Positions 22,525 to 32,502 of a stretch of DNA of 64,000 nucleotides are shown one piece after another; position 1 is the stretch's first letter, and every line of letters begins with the position of its first letter. The stretch comes from Protula sp. h YS-2021. Its lineage: Eukaryota > Annelida > Polychaeta > Sabellida > Serpulidae. Location: contig OX457025.1 in assembly GCA_949752745.1 (NCBI GenBank), positions 53,663,869 through 53,727,868 on the forward strand. The letters run 5' to 3'. The translations under genes and the position numbers were made by a program. The notes beneath the pieces are model-generated. The model saw only the letters and a list, made by a program, of their open reading frames with translations. It was not told the DNA's origin and made no database searches.

Positions 22525-22659
22525 TACTATTTTTTATCTATGGTCTCTCTAAGTGATACCTTTAGTGTCTTTTAACATGTTCAAAAGGTCTACCATTGTT
22601 AGCTTATTCTGTGTGCATATATTATCAAATGTGTGTATATATTATAAACTTTTTTGTTA

Positions 22660-22748
22660 GTGTCATTGTAGGATCAACTCCTTCGGGGTGCAGGCATAAC
22701 GATTTTTTATGCGGAGTTACTGCGCACTCCGGTGGTGGCACATCAAAC
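22660..22748 (+). repeat. 90-bp hairpin-rich module, copy 5
   Basis: Same module. The CATAA/TTATG stem is kept, while the T-arm-like stem is weakened as in copy 3, its counterpart in duplication copy 1. Confidence 0.7.
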
Positions 22749-23064
22749 TTTAGTAATATAGTTATAAAATATATGACTATCCCATCAATACCCCTCACTC
22801 CTCAATAAAACATTTGAGCCGCTCGATCCCTTTCTCAACATATCTTCTAGCACTGGCTATTGTTTCACTTCCTGCACCTCCGTCGCAATCATTTGTTTAT
22901 TTCGCTTTGCTGGAGGGGGCGCTCTGCTCAGCTCTCAAGTAGTTCTTCTTTAATAAGCACGCCCGATCTGCCCACCATTGATCTGATGCATCCGCATAAT
23001 GAAGTATTTTAATAAAGAAGTCAGAAAAGACCTGTTTTGTTCACCCACTCTTCTCAGTATTTTG

Positions 23065-23271
23065 TCACTTCAGATACCTTCGAAAAATGCAGCAGTTTGA
23101 ATGGAGGCTTCTTCCACATTGATTACACAGTTGGTGTGCATTGAAGATGCCCAAGTCGCACTTGTCGCAGACATCGGTATTTTCTGGCGTTTCTAGTCTG
23201 GCAATGACGCCATCATTTGATTTCTTGTGCTTAAGGAAGAAGCCATCACTGAAATTACGAAATATGCTCAT
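23065..23271 (-). CDS. Fragment with PHD-type zinc ligands, copy 2
   Basis: Sixty-eight codons in the same frame as 10258-10464. The differences are A to S, V to G, T to N and H to N. All six C-X2-C...C-X2-C...H-X2-C ligand positions are kept (the H to N change is at the residue just before the last Cys). Start, stop and possible splice sites are the same. It could be an exon of a duplicated gene or a passively kept frame. No neighbouring exon is recognised. Confidence 0.33.
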   Translation of the reverse strand: MSIFRNFSDGFFLKHKKSNDGVIARLETPENTDVCDKCDLGIFNAHQLCNQCGRSLHSNCCIFRRYLK

Positions 23272-24395
23272 TTAAATCTCTTATATATCAATTCATGTAC
23301 TTCATTATCGTACCGCTTTTAAAGTAATTCTAAAACAAATGAAAGTACAATACCATACATCTCTATATGCTTCAAAAATATAATATTACATGACAAGCCA
23401 CGTCAAGTCCATATCCTTCGTCACAATTTAAATTCCTATTTGGTATACTGAAATAAGGTTTCGTGTCAATCATTAATTCTAACATTTCGAACACTTTAAC
23501 CTTGACAAAGATATAATATCCCACACCTGTTAACAACATTCAATACTAGCACAAGCAAATGGGAAAGTACATCTGTAGCTTCTCCTGAGGACATGACACC
23601 ATCTATTGAAGCTTTCTTGTTACTTGTATTCTGCGGAGTCTGGTTTTTATTCTTGTAAATCCTCGGGTCGCGTATATGCCAGATTCGACAGGTTATCCTG
23701 CAAAAAATATATCCAATAAACGTTCGATAATTTTCAACATATTAAATCAAGCGAGTGACAACCTTTTAATCAGTACGAGTACTATTTCTCCTACATTTGA
23801 GTGGGCCACAGCGTCATATCTGTAACATGTAGGGAAATTAACTAATATCAACAATAACAAAAACATATGCTCTGTAGTTCCAATCTTCTAGTTAATGGAT
23901 ATGGGCAATATCAATTTGGAATATTATGAAAAACAAGTTGCTGATAGTGCACCGTGAACGTAAATTTGCATGCAGCAACTGAAGTTGGCTTTTGGCCTAT
24001 CTGGGTCACATTCACTTCTTTTCTTCCTCTCATGGATTCTTCCTCACCTCGTGGATTTTAAAAAGTATGAAAGTACGAATTGGTTTATTCAAAACTTTTG
24101 TGCTCTATGTTATAACTATCACTCAAGTAGTAGTACTAGTCAGTCACCAGGTTCTACGGCATCTAAATCCTGCCAGGGATCAGTATTTCCATGAATAAAA
24201 ACTTCAATATCTATCGCCGAATCGCAATTTTATTTACCTTCTAAAGTTGATAAAGGAGCAATCTGCATTTGAACGTGGCTCCTTGCAATTGGCACATCGC
24301 TGCAACCCTTTCAACATCATGGCAATCCTGGCTTTGTACCTAGGAGATTATAACAATATGCGGCAGAAAATGATATACTTTCAGTCAATGGCAAA
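23272..24395. other. Duplicated stretch without recognised gene
   Basis: Counterpart of 10465-11590, with the same short plus-strand frames (23970-24198 and 24247-24483). The last of these is altered at its 3' end by the deletion junction at 24396. Confidence 0.45.
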
Positions 24396-24615
24396 GTGGC
24401 GAGTTACACCTCGAAAATACTGCCCGAAAAATATACATCGGCCTGGCATTTTCGTAAATCATGACATTTTACTTCGCGCATAACAGAAAATCCTGTATTT
24501 GCTACACACAAAAGAATATCCGGATCGCGTCTAAAACACGAAAATTATTGTGCAAAAACCATTCAAAAGTGGCGAACGATCCTACGTAGGTTACTGGTAG
24601 TGCAGTTGTTTAGCT
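24396..24615. mobile_element. Truncated MITE arm
   Basis: Matches 13343-13553, the outer part of the right arm of the MITE pair, and ends TAGGTTACTGGTAGT. An extra CCTACG lies next to the end. The rest of the pair is missing. Confidence 0.7.
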
Positions 24616-24639
24616 GAAGCAACTTGAGCGAAAGTCAAT

Positions 24640-24725
24640 TACCTGCTTTCCACCCCTGTCCAGTTTCGAACCAGGGACTTAAGGATTACAGGACCAAGGC
24701 TCTATCGACTGAGCTAACCGTCATC
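24640..24725 (-). repeat. tRNA-derived SINE head, copy 2
   Basis: Counterpart of 13590-13680 with the same A-box and B-box words. Confidence 0.6.
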
Positions 24726-24789
24726 CCATTATCTCGTAAATTGCTCGATACATACGTATAAGAAACAAGTAAGTATTTGTGAAACACAC

Positions 24790-24905
24790 GCAGGCCCCAA
24801 CCGCCCCCCAAATTCATAGGGGTATAAAGCGATGACGGACAGACGGACGGACGGACACCCCAAACCTATAGGCCCCAATCCGAAGGGTTGGAGCCTAATT
24901 AATGT
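24790..24905 (-). mobile_element. HINE/pearl-like head (c), copy 2
   Basis: Counterpart of 13760-13870. The hairpin has one mismatch (AGGCTCCAA against TTGGGGCCT). Confidence 0.55.
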
Positions 24906-25647
24906 TAGCAGCTCTGTACCTCCATGTTTACAAGCAGACTCTTCACGGTCGTTGTAGTGCACATCCACTAATAAAATAGTGCAAAATGTTTCAAGCAATA
25001 CGTTACTATAGTATATAAAAAGAATTATATTCCATCACATTTCTGCTAAAACACAAAAATTATAGAAAGGAGGTGGTGGCCATATATTGCTACATAATAT
25101 ATCCAGCATCATCCATAAATTTATACGCCCGAGCTCTTTTTTTATTCGAAACTGTCAGAAATTTGTACTCCCGAAAATGCTTACGCAACATATGTGTTTC
25201 GACTGTTTGCGACGCCCCCGCAGGCCATTCAATAAGTAAATACAAAGCATACCTAAAATCCCGAGAATTTTCTTAATTTTATATATTTTATATATATTTA
25301 TTTTGAACTGCAATACCATACTTTTACATTTCATCTAAGAAAAAAATATTGTGCAACTATATCCATTTGTTTTCCGTATGTGGGATTTTTAATACCATGC
25401 TTTCAATATGAAAAATTAGCATTTAACTTAGCTAATATTTAGATGGCTGCTAATGGGAGTATAAGTTTTTATAAAAGCGGTAAAATACAGAATTATACAT
25501 TGATATATAATATTGCGTCATAAGATCGACAAATAACCACAGAAAAACCCATTTGGTTCATTACTCGGCTTTGTATTTTAATTCGCTAGCGGCAGTAATA
25601 CAAGCAGTAAATTAATTTAGTGCATTTGGTAACTAACTAGATTGGCC

Positions 25648-26525
25648 AGTGTTTTTGTTAAAACAAAAACGGATATGTCTCCCCCGCCCCCAATCAGTCA
25701 CGGGGAAAAACTTCGCAGTAAACATTTCCACTACATATGGGTTCTTCTTGCCATGTTTCAGCCTAATCCAACAAACTGTTTCGGAGACATCGCAACAATT
25801 ATGGCCAAAAAAGTTTAAAATCAAAAATTGAAAAATTCGCCGGAAATACATTTTCAACGAAAATGAAGAAAAACTTCGCAGTAAACATTTCCACTATATG
25901 TGAATTATTCTTGCTACGTTTCAGTCTAATCCAACAAACTGTTTTGGAGATATTGCAACAATATGGTCAAAAAAGTTAAAAGTCCAAATTTGAAAAATTC
26001 GCCAAAAATACATTTTCAACGGAACTGAAAAAAACTTCGCAGTAAACATTTACATGTTTTGTGAGTTCTTCTTGCCAAGTTTCAGCCTAATCCAACAAAC
26101 CGTTTGGGAGATATCGCAACAATATGGCCAAAAAAAGTTCAAAATCAAAAATTTAAAAATTCGCCAAAAATACATTTTCAGCGGAAAATAAGTGAAACTT
26201 CGCAATAAATATTTGCACTATATGTGTGTTGTTCTTGCCACGTTTGAACGTAATTCAACAAACGGTTTTGGAGATATGGCCTGCCAAAGTGAAAAAAATG
26301 CACGAAAACCCCCCTATGTTCAAAAATTTGCCAAAAATAGAATTTTTGAGGAAACGAAAAAAAAATACCACGGGCATCATCTAGACATGTACTCCAATAT
26401 GTTTGTATGTTTTGAAAAAAACCAACTCATTACTTTCATAAAAACTCACTGCGGACAGACGGACGGACGGACGAACACACCAAATGCTATATATGTCTCC
26501 CTTAGGGGGAGACATATAATTCCAG
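25648..26525 (-). mobile_element. HINE/pearl-like element (e), complete-looking
   Basis: Read on the minus strand it starts with the head ATATGTCTCCCCC-TAA-GGGAGACATAT (about 26485-26515). It continues AGCATTTGGTGTGTTCGTCC, a (CCGT)n run and a linker, then at least four tandem units of about 165 bp (to about 25700), and ends at the hairpin GTTTTTGTT-AA-AACAAAAAC (25650-25669). This is the fullest example in the window of the head, ACGG/CCGT microsatellite, tandem core and terminal hairpin order known from pearl/HINE elements. No protein is encoded. Confidence 0.72.
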
Positions 26526-28264
26526 TAGACCACGCCTATAAGTACATCAGGGTATAACGACATTGCGCTAATGGCGACGTTTTTATAAAGTCCAATTCTT
26601 TTTTCCCCATTTTCAAAGAGCTATTGTCCAAATTTGTTTTCCCAAAATTGTCTAAAAACTATCGAGAGCTTTAATGTAATTGTTTTTCTTTCTGGAGTCA
26701 ATCACATTTTTATATGCAAAAAGATGGTGTAAGTAACTAACGACATAAGGTTTTGTTGCCAGTTGAGAAATGGTGTCACCAGATGACTTCTGACTTAAGT
26801 TTATCACACATTTTTGTTGTCAGTTGGCAGTTTTTTATCTTCACTGAACTACTTACACACTTGTTTAATACATAAGTGCCTAATTGTACTATTTTCTTGC
26901 TGTTTGCTTCTATGTACAAGTGCACTAAAATATACAAACTGTAAGCTTTGAGTAATCTTATTTTTTCATAGTTGCTTTACACACATTTGTTTATTTTTAA
27001 AATTTATTATTCAAAATAAACAATAACATATATGCAAAAAGATGGCGTAAGTAACTGACGACATAAGGTTTTATCGCCGATTGAGAAACTGTGTCGCCAG
27101 ATGACTTCTGACTCCACACATTTTTGTCGTCAGTTGCTTTTTACACGTAACAATTCTCTTCTTGTCATGATGCTTGCGCTGAGGCGGGCGATGATGGTTC
27201 ACTACCACTGCAGGACCACGTAAAGCTTTTGCCAGCGGCCCAATCAAGTTGCGATATCTGACCAAGTAATTTTGAGTGAACATAATGAGACCATCATCTT
27301 GAGATTTCGCAACTAAGACATCATCTCCGTTGTAGTGATATATTAATTGTTACCAAAGCCATTTTCATCTATTAAACATCTGTTAAACATAAATACAAGC
27401 GTACTAGTCATATTTAAACTGTACCACTGACAAAGTTTCACTACAATATTTTCTATAATTAACCCCGTAGAAATTCTATTCATATCTCACTAGAAAGATG
27501 AAAGAAAACTGTGACACAACGTGACCTAATTTCTTCGATATTTTTATTTCTATAAGGCAGTTTTTCAAATTTTCCAATTTTAATGTTTATCTTGTATTTC
27601 ACTCGAAGTTTCGTCACAATAATTTCTACAATTTGACACGTAGATTTTTTCCTTATATATCATTTGAAAGCGTGAACAAAGTCATCAACCATGACATGGG
27701 CGTTTTTTCCCATTTTGTGCTTACAATAAGAAATAAAACTTTTATAATGGTGAGGTCAACCCTAATTATCATAACCAAAGTGCGCCGCTCGCCATTTGAC
27801 TTTGACTAAGTTTTACCGAGTAATATATGTTGATAAGGTTATGTATCGTACCCGCTTTTTACACGTAACAATTATCTTCTCGTCTTGTCTTGACGGTACG
27901 TAGGAATAATGACAAAAGCACAGTGTTAATCACGTGCGTTTGTTTACATTTTACAACGTTTATTTTTATATTTAAATGAAGCAAAGGAAACAAAATAGGC
28001 TCCGCTCATGTCGCGTATTGGCAGATAACTTGAGCAAAATCCGAGCTCCAAGTTGACGGTGGTTTTGATTTCGTTCAGAAATCGGTCATTATTTGACTTA
28101 TTTGTCTGCTTTTAGTTTTTTGACAATTAAAAAATCAAAAGCTAAATTTATTAATGCAAAATTTACTAGAAAAACTGAAAATTAAAAAGTAAAAAAACCG
28201 CGTCGCCTGTTGACGTTAACTTTTCGATATCGGAAGCTGGAGGGTCAATTGCGTCTGTGTGTGT
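26526..28264. other. AT-rich spacer with a diverged direct repeat
   Basis: About 115 bp at 26713-26833 recurs at 27031-27143 (TATGCAAAAAGATGG, GTAAGTAACT, ACGACATAAGGTTTT, CCAGATGACTTCTGACT). The flanking TTTTTACACGTAACAATT occurs near 27148 and 27858. No gene, RNA or recognised transposon is seen. Confidence 0.5.
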
Positions 28265-28459
28265 ACTTTGGTCTCCCTATTTGCTATTTTTTATCTATGG
28301 TCTCTCTTAAGTGACACCTTTAGTGTCTTTTAACATATACAAAAGGTCTCCTTATGCTGGCATATTCTGTGTGCATATACAGTGAAACCCCGCTATTAGC
28401 GACAAAAAGTAACTGAATAATTTTGCCTCTAATGGCAGGGTGTCCCTAATTTCGAGGTC

Positions 28460-28615
28460 CTGTTCTATCTGACAACTACAACTAAAATCTTCGCCTATTT
28501 TTCTTACACTTTTTCCATCACTAGCTTTGACTATTTTAACTTTATCAGATAGCGAGAGGTCGTTCCGTTTTCTTTTCACATCACCGATATTCAGACTTAA
28601 CACGTTGTATAGCAT
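28460..28615 (-). pseudogene. pogo-type transposase N-terminal HTH fragment
   Basis: The minus-strand frame carries KRKRNDLSLSDKVKIVKA followed by GKSVRKIGEDF. This matches the start of the CENP-B N-terminal/Psq-type helix-turn-helix of pogo/Tigger transposases (KRKR...L.DK..I.......S...IA..F). The HTH is interrupted soon after and the frame runs into the terminal repeat. The CENP-B DNA-binding and DDE domains are missing. Such a copy could only be moved in trans. Confidence 0.7.
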
Positions 28616-28924
28616 CTTAACTGAGTATAAGACAATAAATTAATTGTTTTATTTATACGCATTTTAAAAGACAGAGCACATGTCAATAGAGTTCAATCTT
28701 ATTTAGCTTCGCCCTAAAGCACACATCTTTTGTAATAGCCCTATTGTCTTTACATGCACTGTACTTAGTACCCATAGATAACAATAGCGTAAAAAACTTG
28801 ACTAAGTCTCGAGGAGTACGTCTATCCCCCCGTGGGGGATATGATTTGTGTAAGGCTGTTGCGTGTTGACTACGCAAAATTTAAAAGTGGAAGGATAGGC
28901 AGACGCAGTGTCTAACATTTAGAC

Positions 28925-29520
28925 GAATCAATCCATTAACCAGTAGGCGCGTGAGAATGTCGTAGGTACGCTAAGTACAGCGCCGATTTTGAAAAATCCG
29001 CCATTTTGTCAAGTCCCAGCCGGAAAATGCTTAATCACTGCACTTCGGAAGGTCTCAGGGAACTTGTGTGCGGAATTTGAAACGAATCCATCCATTTTTG
29101 TGGCCTGTAGGCGCGTGATACTGCCGTATATGCGCTAAGTCCAGTGCCAATTTTCAAAAGTCCGCCATTTTGCAAAATCCAGAAAATTCTTGACCATTGC
29201 ACTGTGGAAGGTTCCAGAGAAGCGGTGTACAAAATATGAAACGAATTCATCTATTAATGTGGCCTGTAGGCGGTGAGACTGCCGTATATACGTTAAGTCC
29301 AGTGCCGATTTTCAAAAGTCCGCCATTTTGTCAATTTTCTCCTATCCAAAAAATATTCTTAGTCAGTGGACTGCGGAAGGCTTTAGAGAAGCCGTGTACA
29401 AAATTTGAAACGAATGCATGTACTAATGTGGCCTGTAGGCGCGTGAGACTGAAGCGTGATAGACAGACGGACAGACCGAATAGTTCAAAACTATATCTCT
29501 CCGTTCCACAGGGGATAACA
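28925..29520 (-). mobile_element. HINE/pearl-like element (f) inside the pogo-like element
   Basis: Read on the minus strand: a weak head near 29500, a GTCTGTCCGTCTGTC run (29460-29478), then about 3.5 tandem units of roughly 160-165 bp down to about 28930. Unit words are TGGCCTGTAGGCGCGTGA, GTCCGCCATTTTG, AAACGAATCCATC and AAGTCCAGTGCC. It is a different core sequence from (b) and (e) in the same architecture. Confidence 0.6.
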
Positions 29521-29831
29521 AACACTACCGAGTAACAAGCTGATAGAGGTTGTTTATATAACGTACAAAATATGGACAGCAATTTGACTGTCCACAATAA
29601 AGGGATTTTTTAAATGTGTAACCGTACTTACGGGATAAAAATAGTGTCCTTAATACTGAATAGAGGGGTGTCCACAATGGAGGGGTCTAGATATAACAGA
29701 ACTCTATGGCGTTTTAAAACAGAATGAAAAATGCTGTACATAATTCAGGAGTGTCCATAATAGAGGGGTGTCTATATCCGGGGTTTTATTGTACTATCAA
29801 ATGTGTGTATATATTATCAACTTCTTTGGTA

Positions 29832-29920
29832 GTGTCATTGTAGGTTCAATTCCTGCAGGGTGCACGCATAACGATTTCTTATGCGGAGTTACTGCGCTCT
29901 CCGGTGGTAGCACATCAAAC
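29832..29920 (+). repeat. 90-bp hairpin-rich module, copy 6
   Basis: The module is intact, with GTAGG-TTCAATT-CCTGC (one mismatch) and CGCATAA/TTATGCG. Confidence 0.75.
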
Positions 29921-30011
29921 TTGGGGGGATCAAATGCGCATCATATATAATAATCATTGATATATAACCCAAAAATGTAAATTTGGGATACCATACTTTG
30001 TTCTCATATTT

Positions 30012-31174
30012 GCGCCCGCTGCACAATGCGCCTACATATGGGATGGCATCTCCGTTCGCCAAGCAAAGATGCCCATCCTTGACGTTTCGTTCAACCCGGC
30101 ATCGGCATTCTTCGTCTGTTACTCGAAACACGCCTGTTTTGCCACGGTCTTCTCTCTTCTGCCAATTCTGTGGAGAACGTTCGCGGGACTGTCGCACACC
30201 ACCGTTTGTCTTCAGTTTCCGGCACTCCCTAGCGAAATGGCCTTCCTTGTTGCAGTTGTAGCAAATGATGGCTCTGGTCTTCGTTTCAGGTTTGCGTCCC
30301 TGCTGTGACTGATTTAATCGAGGTATTGGTTTCAGAGCACTTGGCACGGTCCTGATCCGACTCTGCAAGATGCTCCCTCCATGTGCCTCGAGGTACTGCT
30401 CGGCCAGCCTAACTACCTCGTCAATGGACGGCGGAACTCTTTCACGGAGAAACAGGCTGATATCACTGCTACACATGTTGATGAACTGTTCCCGTAAGCA
30501 CAAGTCTCTCAGCTGCTCGTATTTCTTGTCAATTCCGGCCAGTTCTAGCCAACGGTCAAAGAATCGCGCTTGCCTTGCACAATATTGACGGACTGTCTCC
30601 TCCTTTTCGGGCTACACTTCGCGAAACTTGGCTCGGAATCCTTCCTCTGTCAATTGGTAACGTCGCAAGATCGCAGCTTTCAACTGAACGTAGTTGTTGG
30701 CGTTATCGACAGGCATACTACTGTAAACCTCAAGAGCCTTTCCCGTAAGAAGTGGGCTAAGACTAACGGCCCATGTGTCTTCAGCCCAATCTTGATTTCT
30801 GGCGAAGCGCTCAAACCTCTCGAGGAAGGCATCAATGTCGTCTGCCTTCTCGTCAAACTTCGGAAGTTTTGTACATCGTGTCGCTGTACTGCGTCACGGC
30901 CTTGATCTTCAAGGTTCTGGTTGTGCAGTTCCAGTTGGCGCGTCTCCTCACGCAAGCGAGCAAGTTCGTGTTCCCTTGCACGGTCCCTCTCCTGCTGTTC
31001 CAATTCTTGCTGTCTGATGCGATCCTCCCGATCCTGGGTACGTATCTCACGTTCTCTTGCGACACGCTCTCGGTCAGCTGCCTTTTCCTCCTGGTTCTGC
31101 ACAAACTGTCGAAGCTCCGCGTCTTTATATCCCGAAGCCTGGCCGATTTGTATCCATTCACGCATTTTCTCCAT
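30012..31174 (-). pseudogene. gag: Gmr1-like Ty3/gypsy gag with SCAN-like capsid, broken
   Basis: Gag of an LTR retrotransposon, whose product would form the particle and bind RNA. The N-terminal part is a long charged coiled coil (Glu/Arg-rich, 31174 to about 30890). A frameshift near 30870 moves to the frame with KLPKFDEKADDIDAFLERFE, then a region ending LREQFINM...FLRERVPPSIDEVVRLAE. That region resembles the SCAN domain, which is known to derive from Gmr1-type capsid. A CCHC knuckle follows (CYNCNKEGHFAREC). A TAG stop interrupts the frame at 30612-30614. The gene is cut at about 30012, where a 330-bp repeat begins, so protease and the rest of pol are missing. It starts 26 bp after the primer site, as expected for gag. 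Confidence 0.85.
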
Positions 31175-31199
31175 GATGACTTTTACACTTTGCTGTCGA

Positions 31200-31217
31200 A
31201 TCCCGGACGAGCCCCCA
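31200..31217 (-). promoter_or_regulatory. Primer binding site, tRNA-Pro
   Basis: The minus strand reads TGGGGGCTCGTCCGGGAT, complementary to the 3' end of tRNA-Pro. It lies three bases inside the LTR end, the normal place for minus-strand DNA priming. Confidence 0.9.
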
Positions 31218-31220
31218 AAA

Positions 31221-32236
31221 TGTTAGCTGCGTATGCCTTCGGGGCCCCGGCTTTGTGTGTCATTGACTTTCACGAAGAAGTGCGATGAACGGACAAACGA
31301 CTTTTCCGAAATTCCGTCTCTTCCTTCTTTTATATCTCAGTAAGTCTGCCGTGAAAGTAAACTATCTTCCGTGTTAGATATCCTTTTTTATTTTCCTTAT
31401 TCACGTTTATCTACAAAAACAACCATCACGACACCCCGTGCACCATAAAGTATCACACCTAACGTGTGGCCTCTATGCCCGCGATAATTCGACTGTTCGT
31501 GGCGCAGCAAGCGCGTTCCTTATATAGTTGCTGGCAGAACAGCCGCCGCTAATTAAAAATGTGACCAATCAAAGAGCTTCGCGCCTAAACTATGGACCAA
31601 TGAGAAAATAGCTGCCCAAAAACATATGTTATAAGTGACATATGGACCAAAAAGTGATGTTTTTAGGTAGATCGCGAACTCTTCTACCAAAAGGCTTTGT
31701 TGGTTGTGATTTATGAAATCTCTAAATAATCGAAACTTGCACACAAAGTTTGTGCTAGGTAGCACAAAATTTTTACCCGTGTCAAACACCAACAAAATGA
31801 AAATTTTTAAACACAAAAATATTGCCATATGCAGAATCATGACGCGTTCTACGCAACGCCGTGCGAAACTTAAAATTTTGTCGTCGACTTCCGAAGATAC
31901 CCAATATACTTGATATATCAGTAAATTTTCAAACGACCCGAAATCTAACAAAACAACATCAAACGAACTCGAAACTAACTCCATCGCGTTCACCGCACCA
32001 AGATCCCCCAAAATACCAAACCGACCATCGCGGTCCCAACAGGCTTCACACGAGAAAAGAGAAACACCGCACCGAAGGGCGCCACTCGGCACTCACGCGC
32101 GTCCCGCACCACATCAAACCATGTGGAGCACAAACTGAAACGAAAATACGTTCAAACACTGAAAATACCACGCACCCACACGCGACGCAGCAACAACACA
32201 TGCATGTACAGGAAATCACTTTTGCATACCCTAACA
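31221..32236 (-). mobile_element. Gypsy LTR (1016 bp) shared by pol and gag fragments
   Basis: Ends are TGTTAG...CTAACA, bordered on one side by the primer site and on the other by the polypurine tract. On the minus strand a TATA box CTATATAAGG lies at 31518-31527 and AATAAA at 31387-31392, giving a plausible U3-R-U5 layout. Because pol precedes it and gag follows it, the LTR is either the shared LTR of two tandem elements or the single LTR of an integrated one-LTR circle. The open frame of 179 codons inside is not a gene. Confidence 0.88.
31518..31527 (-). promoter_or_regulatory. LTR TATA box
   Basis: CTATATAAGG on the minus strand, followed within about 30 bp by a GC-rich likely start region. 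The second LTR has the equivalent box at 62217-62227. Confidence 0.6.
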
Positions 32237-32250
32237 AGCCCCCATTCTGA
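32237..32250 (-). promoter_or_regulatory. Polypurine tract
   Basis: The minus strand reads AGAATGGGGGCT immediately before the LTR. The second element has GAGGGGGGG at the same place. It primes plus-strand synthesis. Confidence 0.7.
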
Positions 32251-32502
32251 GAAAACACCGAAGTTGTTTTCTGATCACCTAGGGTATGCACACACATTTA
32301 ACACACTTTAATCGCTAACCAATATGAAAAATTCACGAAAAGACTTAAAATGGAACACATTCCATAAAACCCTTGGATTACCACATAAAATGTTCAATCT
32401 CCGATCACGGGTGGTAGATGTTCAAAGAAGTGTCACAAAAGACAATTAACAGTCACAATTTGCACAAAGTGCAAATATATATACATGTATGTATCACAAA
32501 AG
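32251..32502 (-). other. Untranslated stretch between RNase H stop and LTR
   Basis: AT-rich, non-coding sequence following the RNase H stop. No integrase motif (HHCC or DDE) is seen, which matters for the element's gene order. Confidence 0.6.

Larger units (their letters stand above)
21396..22790 (+). repeat. Two 330-bp units, second split by an insertion
   Basis: Copy-2 counterpart of 9290-9957. The second unit is interrupted just after its hairpin head by the element at 21815-22524 and resumes at TACTATTTTTTATCTATGG. Confidence 0.8.
19668..26110. repeat. Segmental duplication, copy 2
   Basis: Direct copy of 7577-15075. Compared with copy 1 it has a 710-bp TIR element at 21815-22524. It lacks about 1.75 kb where 24396 joins directly to sequence equivalent to 13343, removing the left MITE arm, element B and part of the right arm. 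The right boundary is approximate because it falls in a tandem repeat. Confidence 0.9.
28380..29791. mobile_element. pogo/Tigger-like element, internally deleted
   Basis: The ends are inverted: CAGTGAAACCCCG on the left and, in reverse, CAATAAAACCCCG on the right. The element is flanked by TA at 28378-28379 and 29792-29793, the target expected for pogo/mariner elements, within a 330-bp unit whose uninterrupted form is seen at 9.4 kb. It holds a transposase N-terminal piece next to the left end and a HINE-like insertion of about 600 bp. The ATCCCCC-CGT-GGGGGAT hairpin (28824-28840) is also inside. Confidence 0.75.
28265..30011 (+). repeat. 330-bp unit split by a pogo-like insertion
   Basis: 28265-28379 matches the left part of the unit (GGTCTCCCTATTTGC to GTGTGCATATA). 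29792-30011 matches the right part (TATCAAATGTGTG, the 90-bp module, the ATGATATATAACCC tail and a degenerate second head ending about 30011). The pogo-like element lies between the halves. Confidence 0.8.

Noticed and set aside
30773..31288. 171-codon plus-strand ORF opposite gag
   Set aside because: Antisense of the Glu/Arg-rich coiled coil of gag. Composition explains its length.
31553..32092. 179-codon minus-strand ORF between gag and pol
   Set aside because: It lies wholly within the LTR, has no family motif, and has no equivalent in the second LTR.
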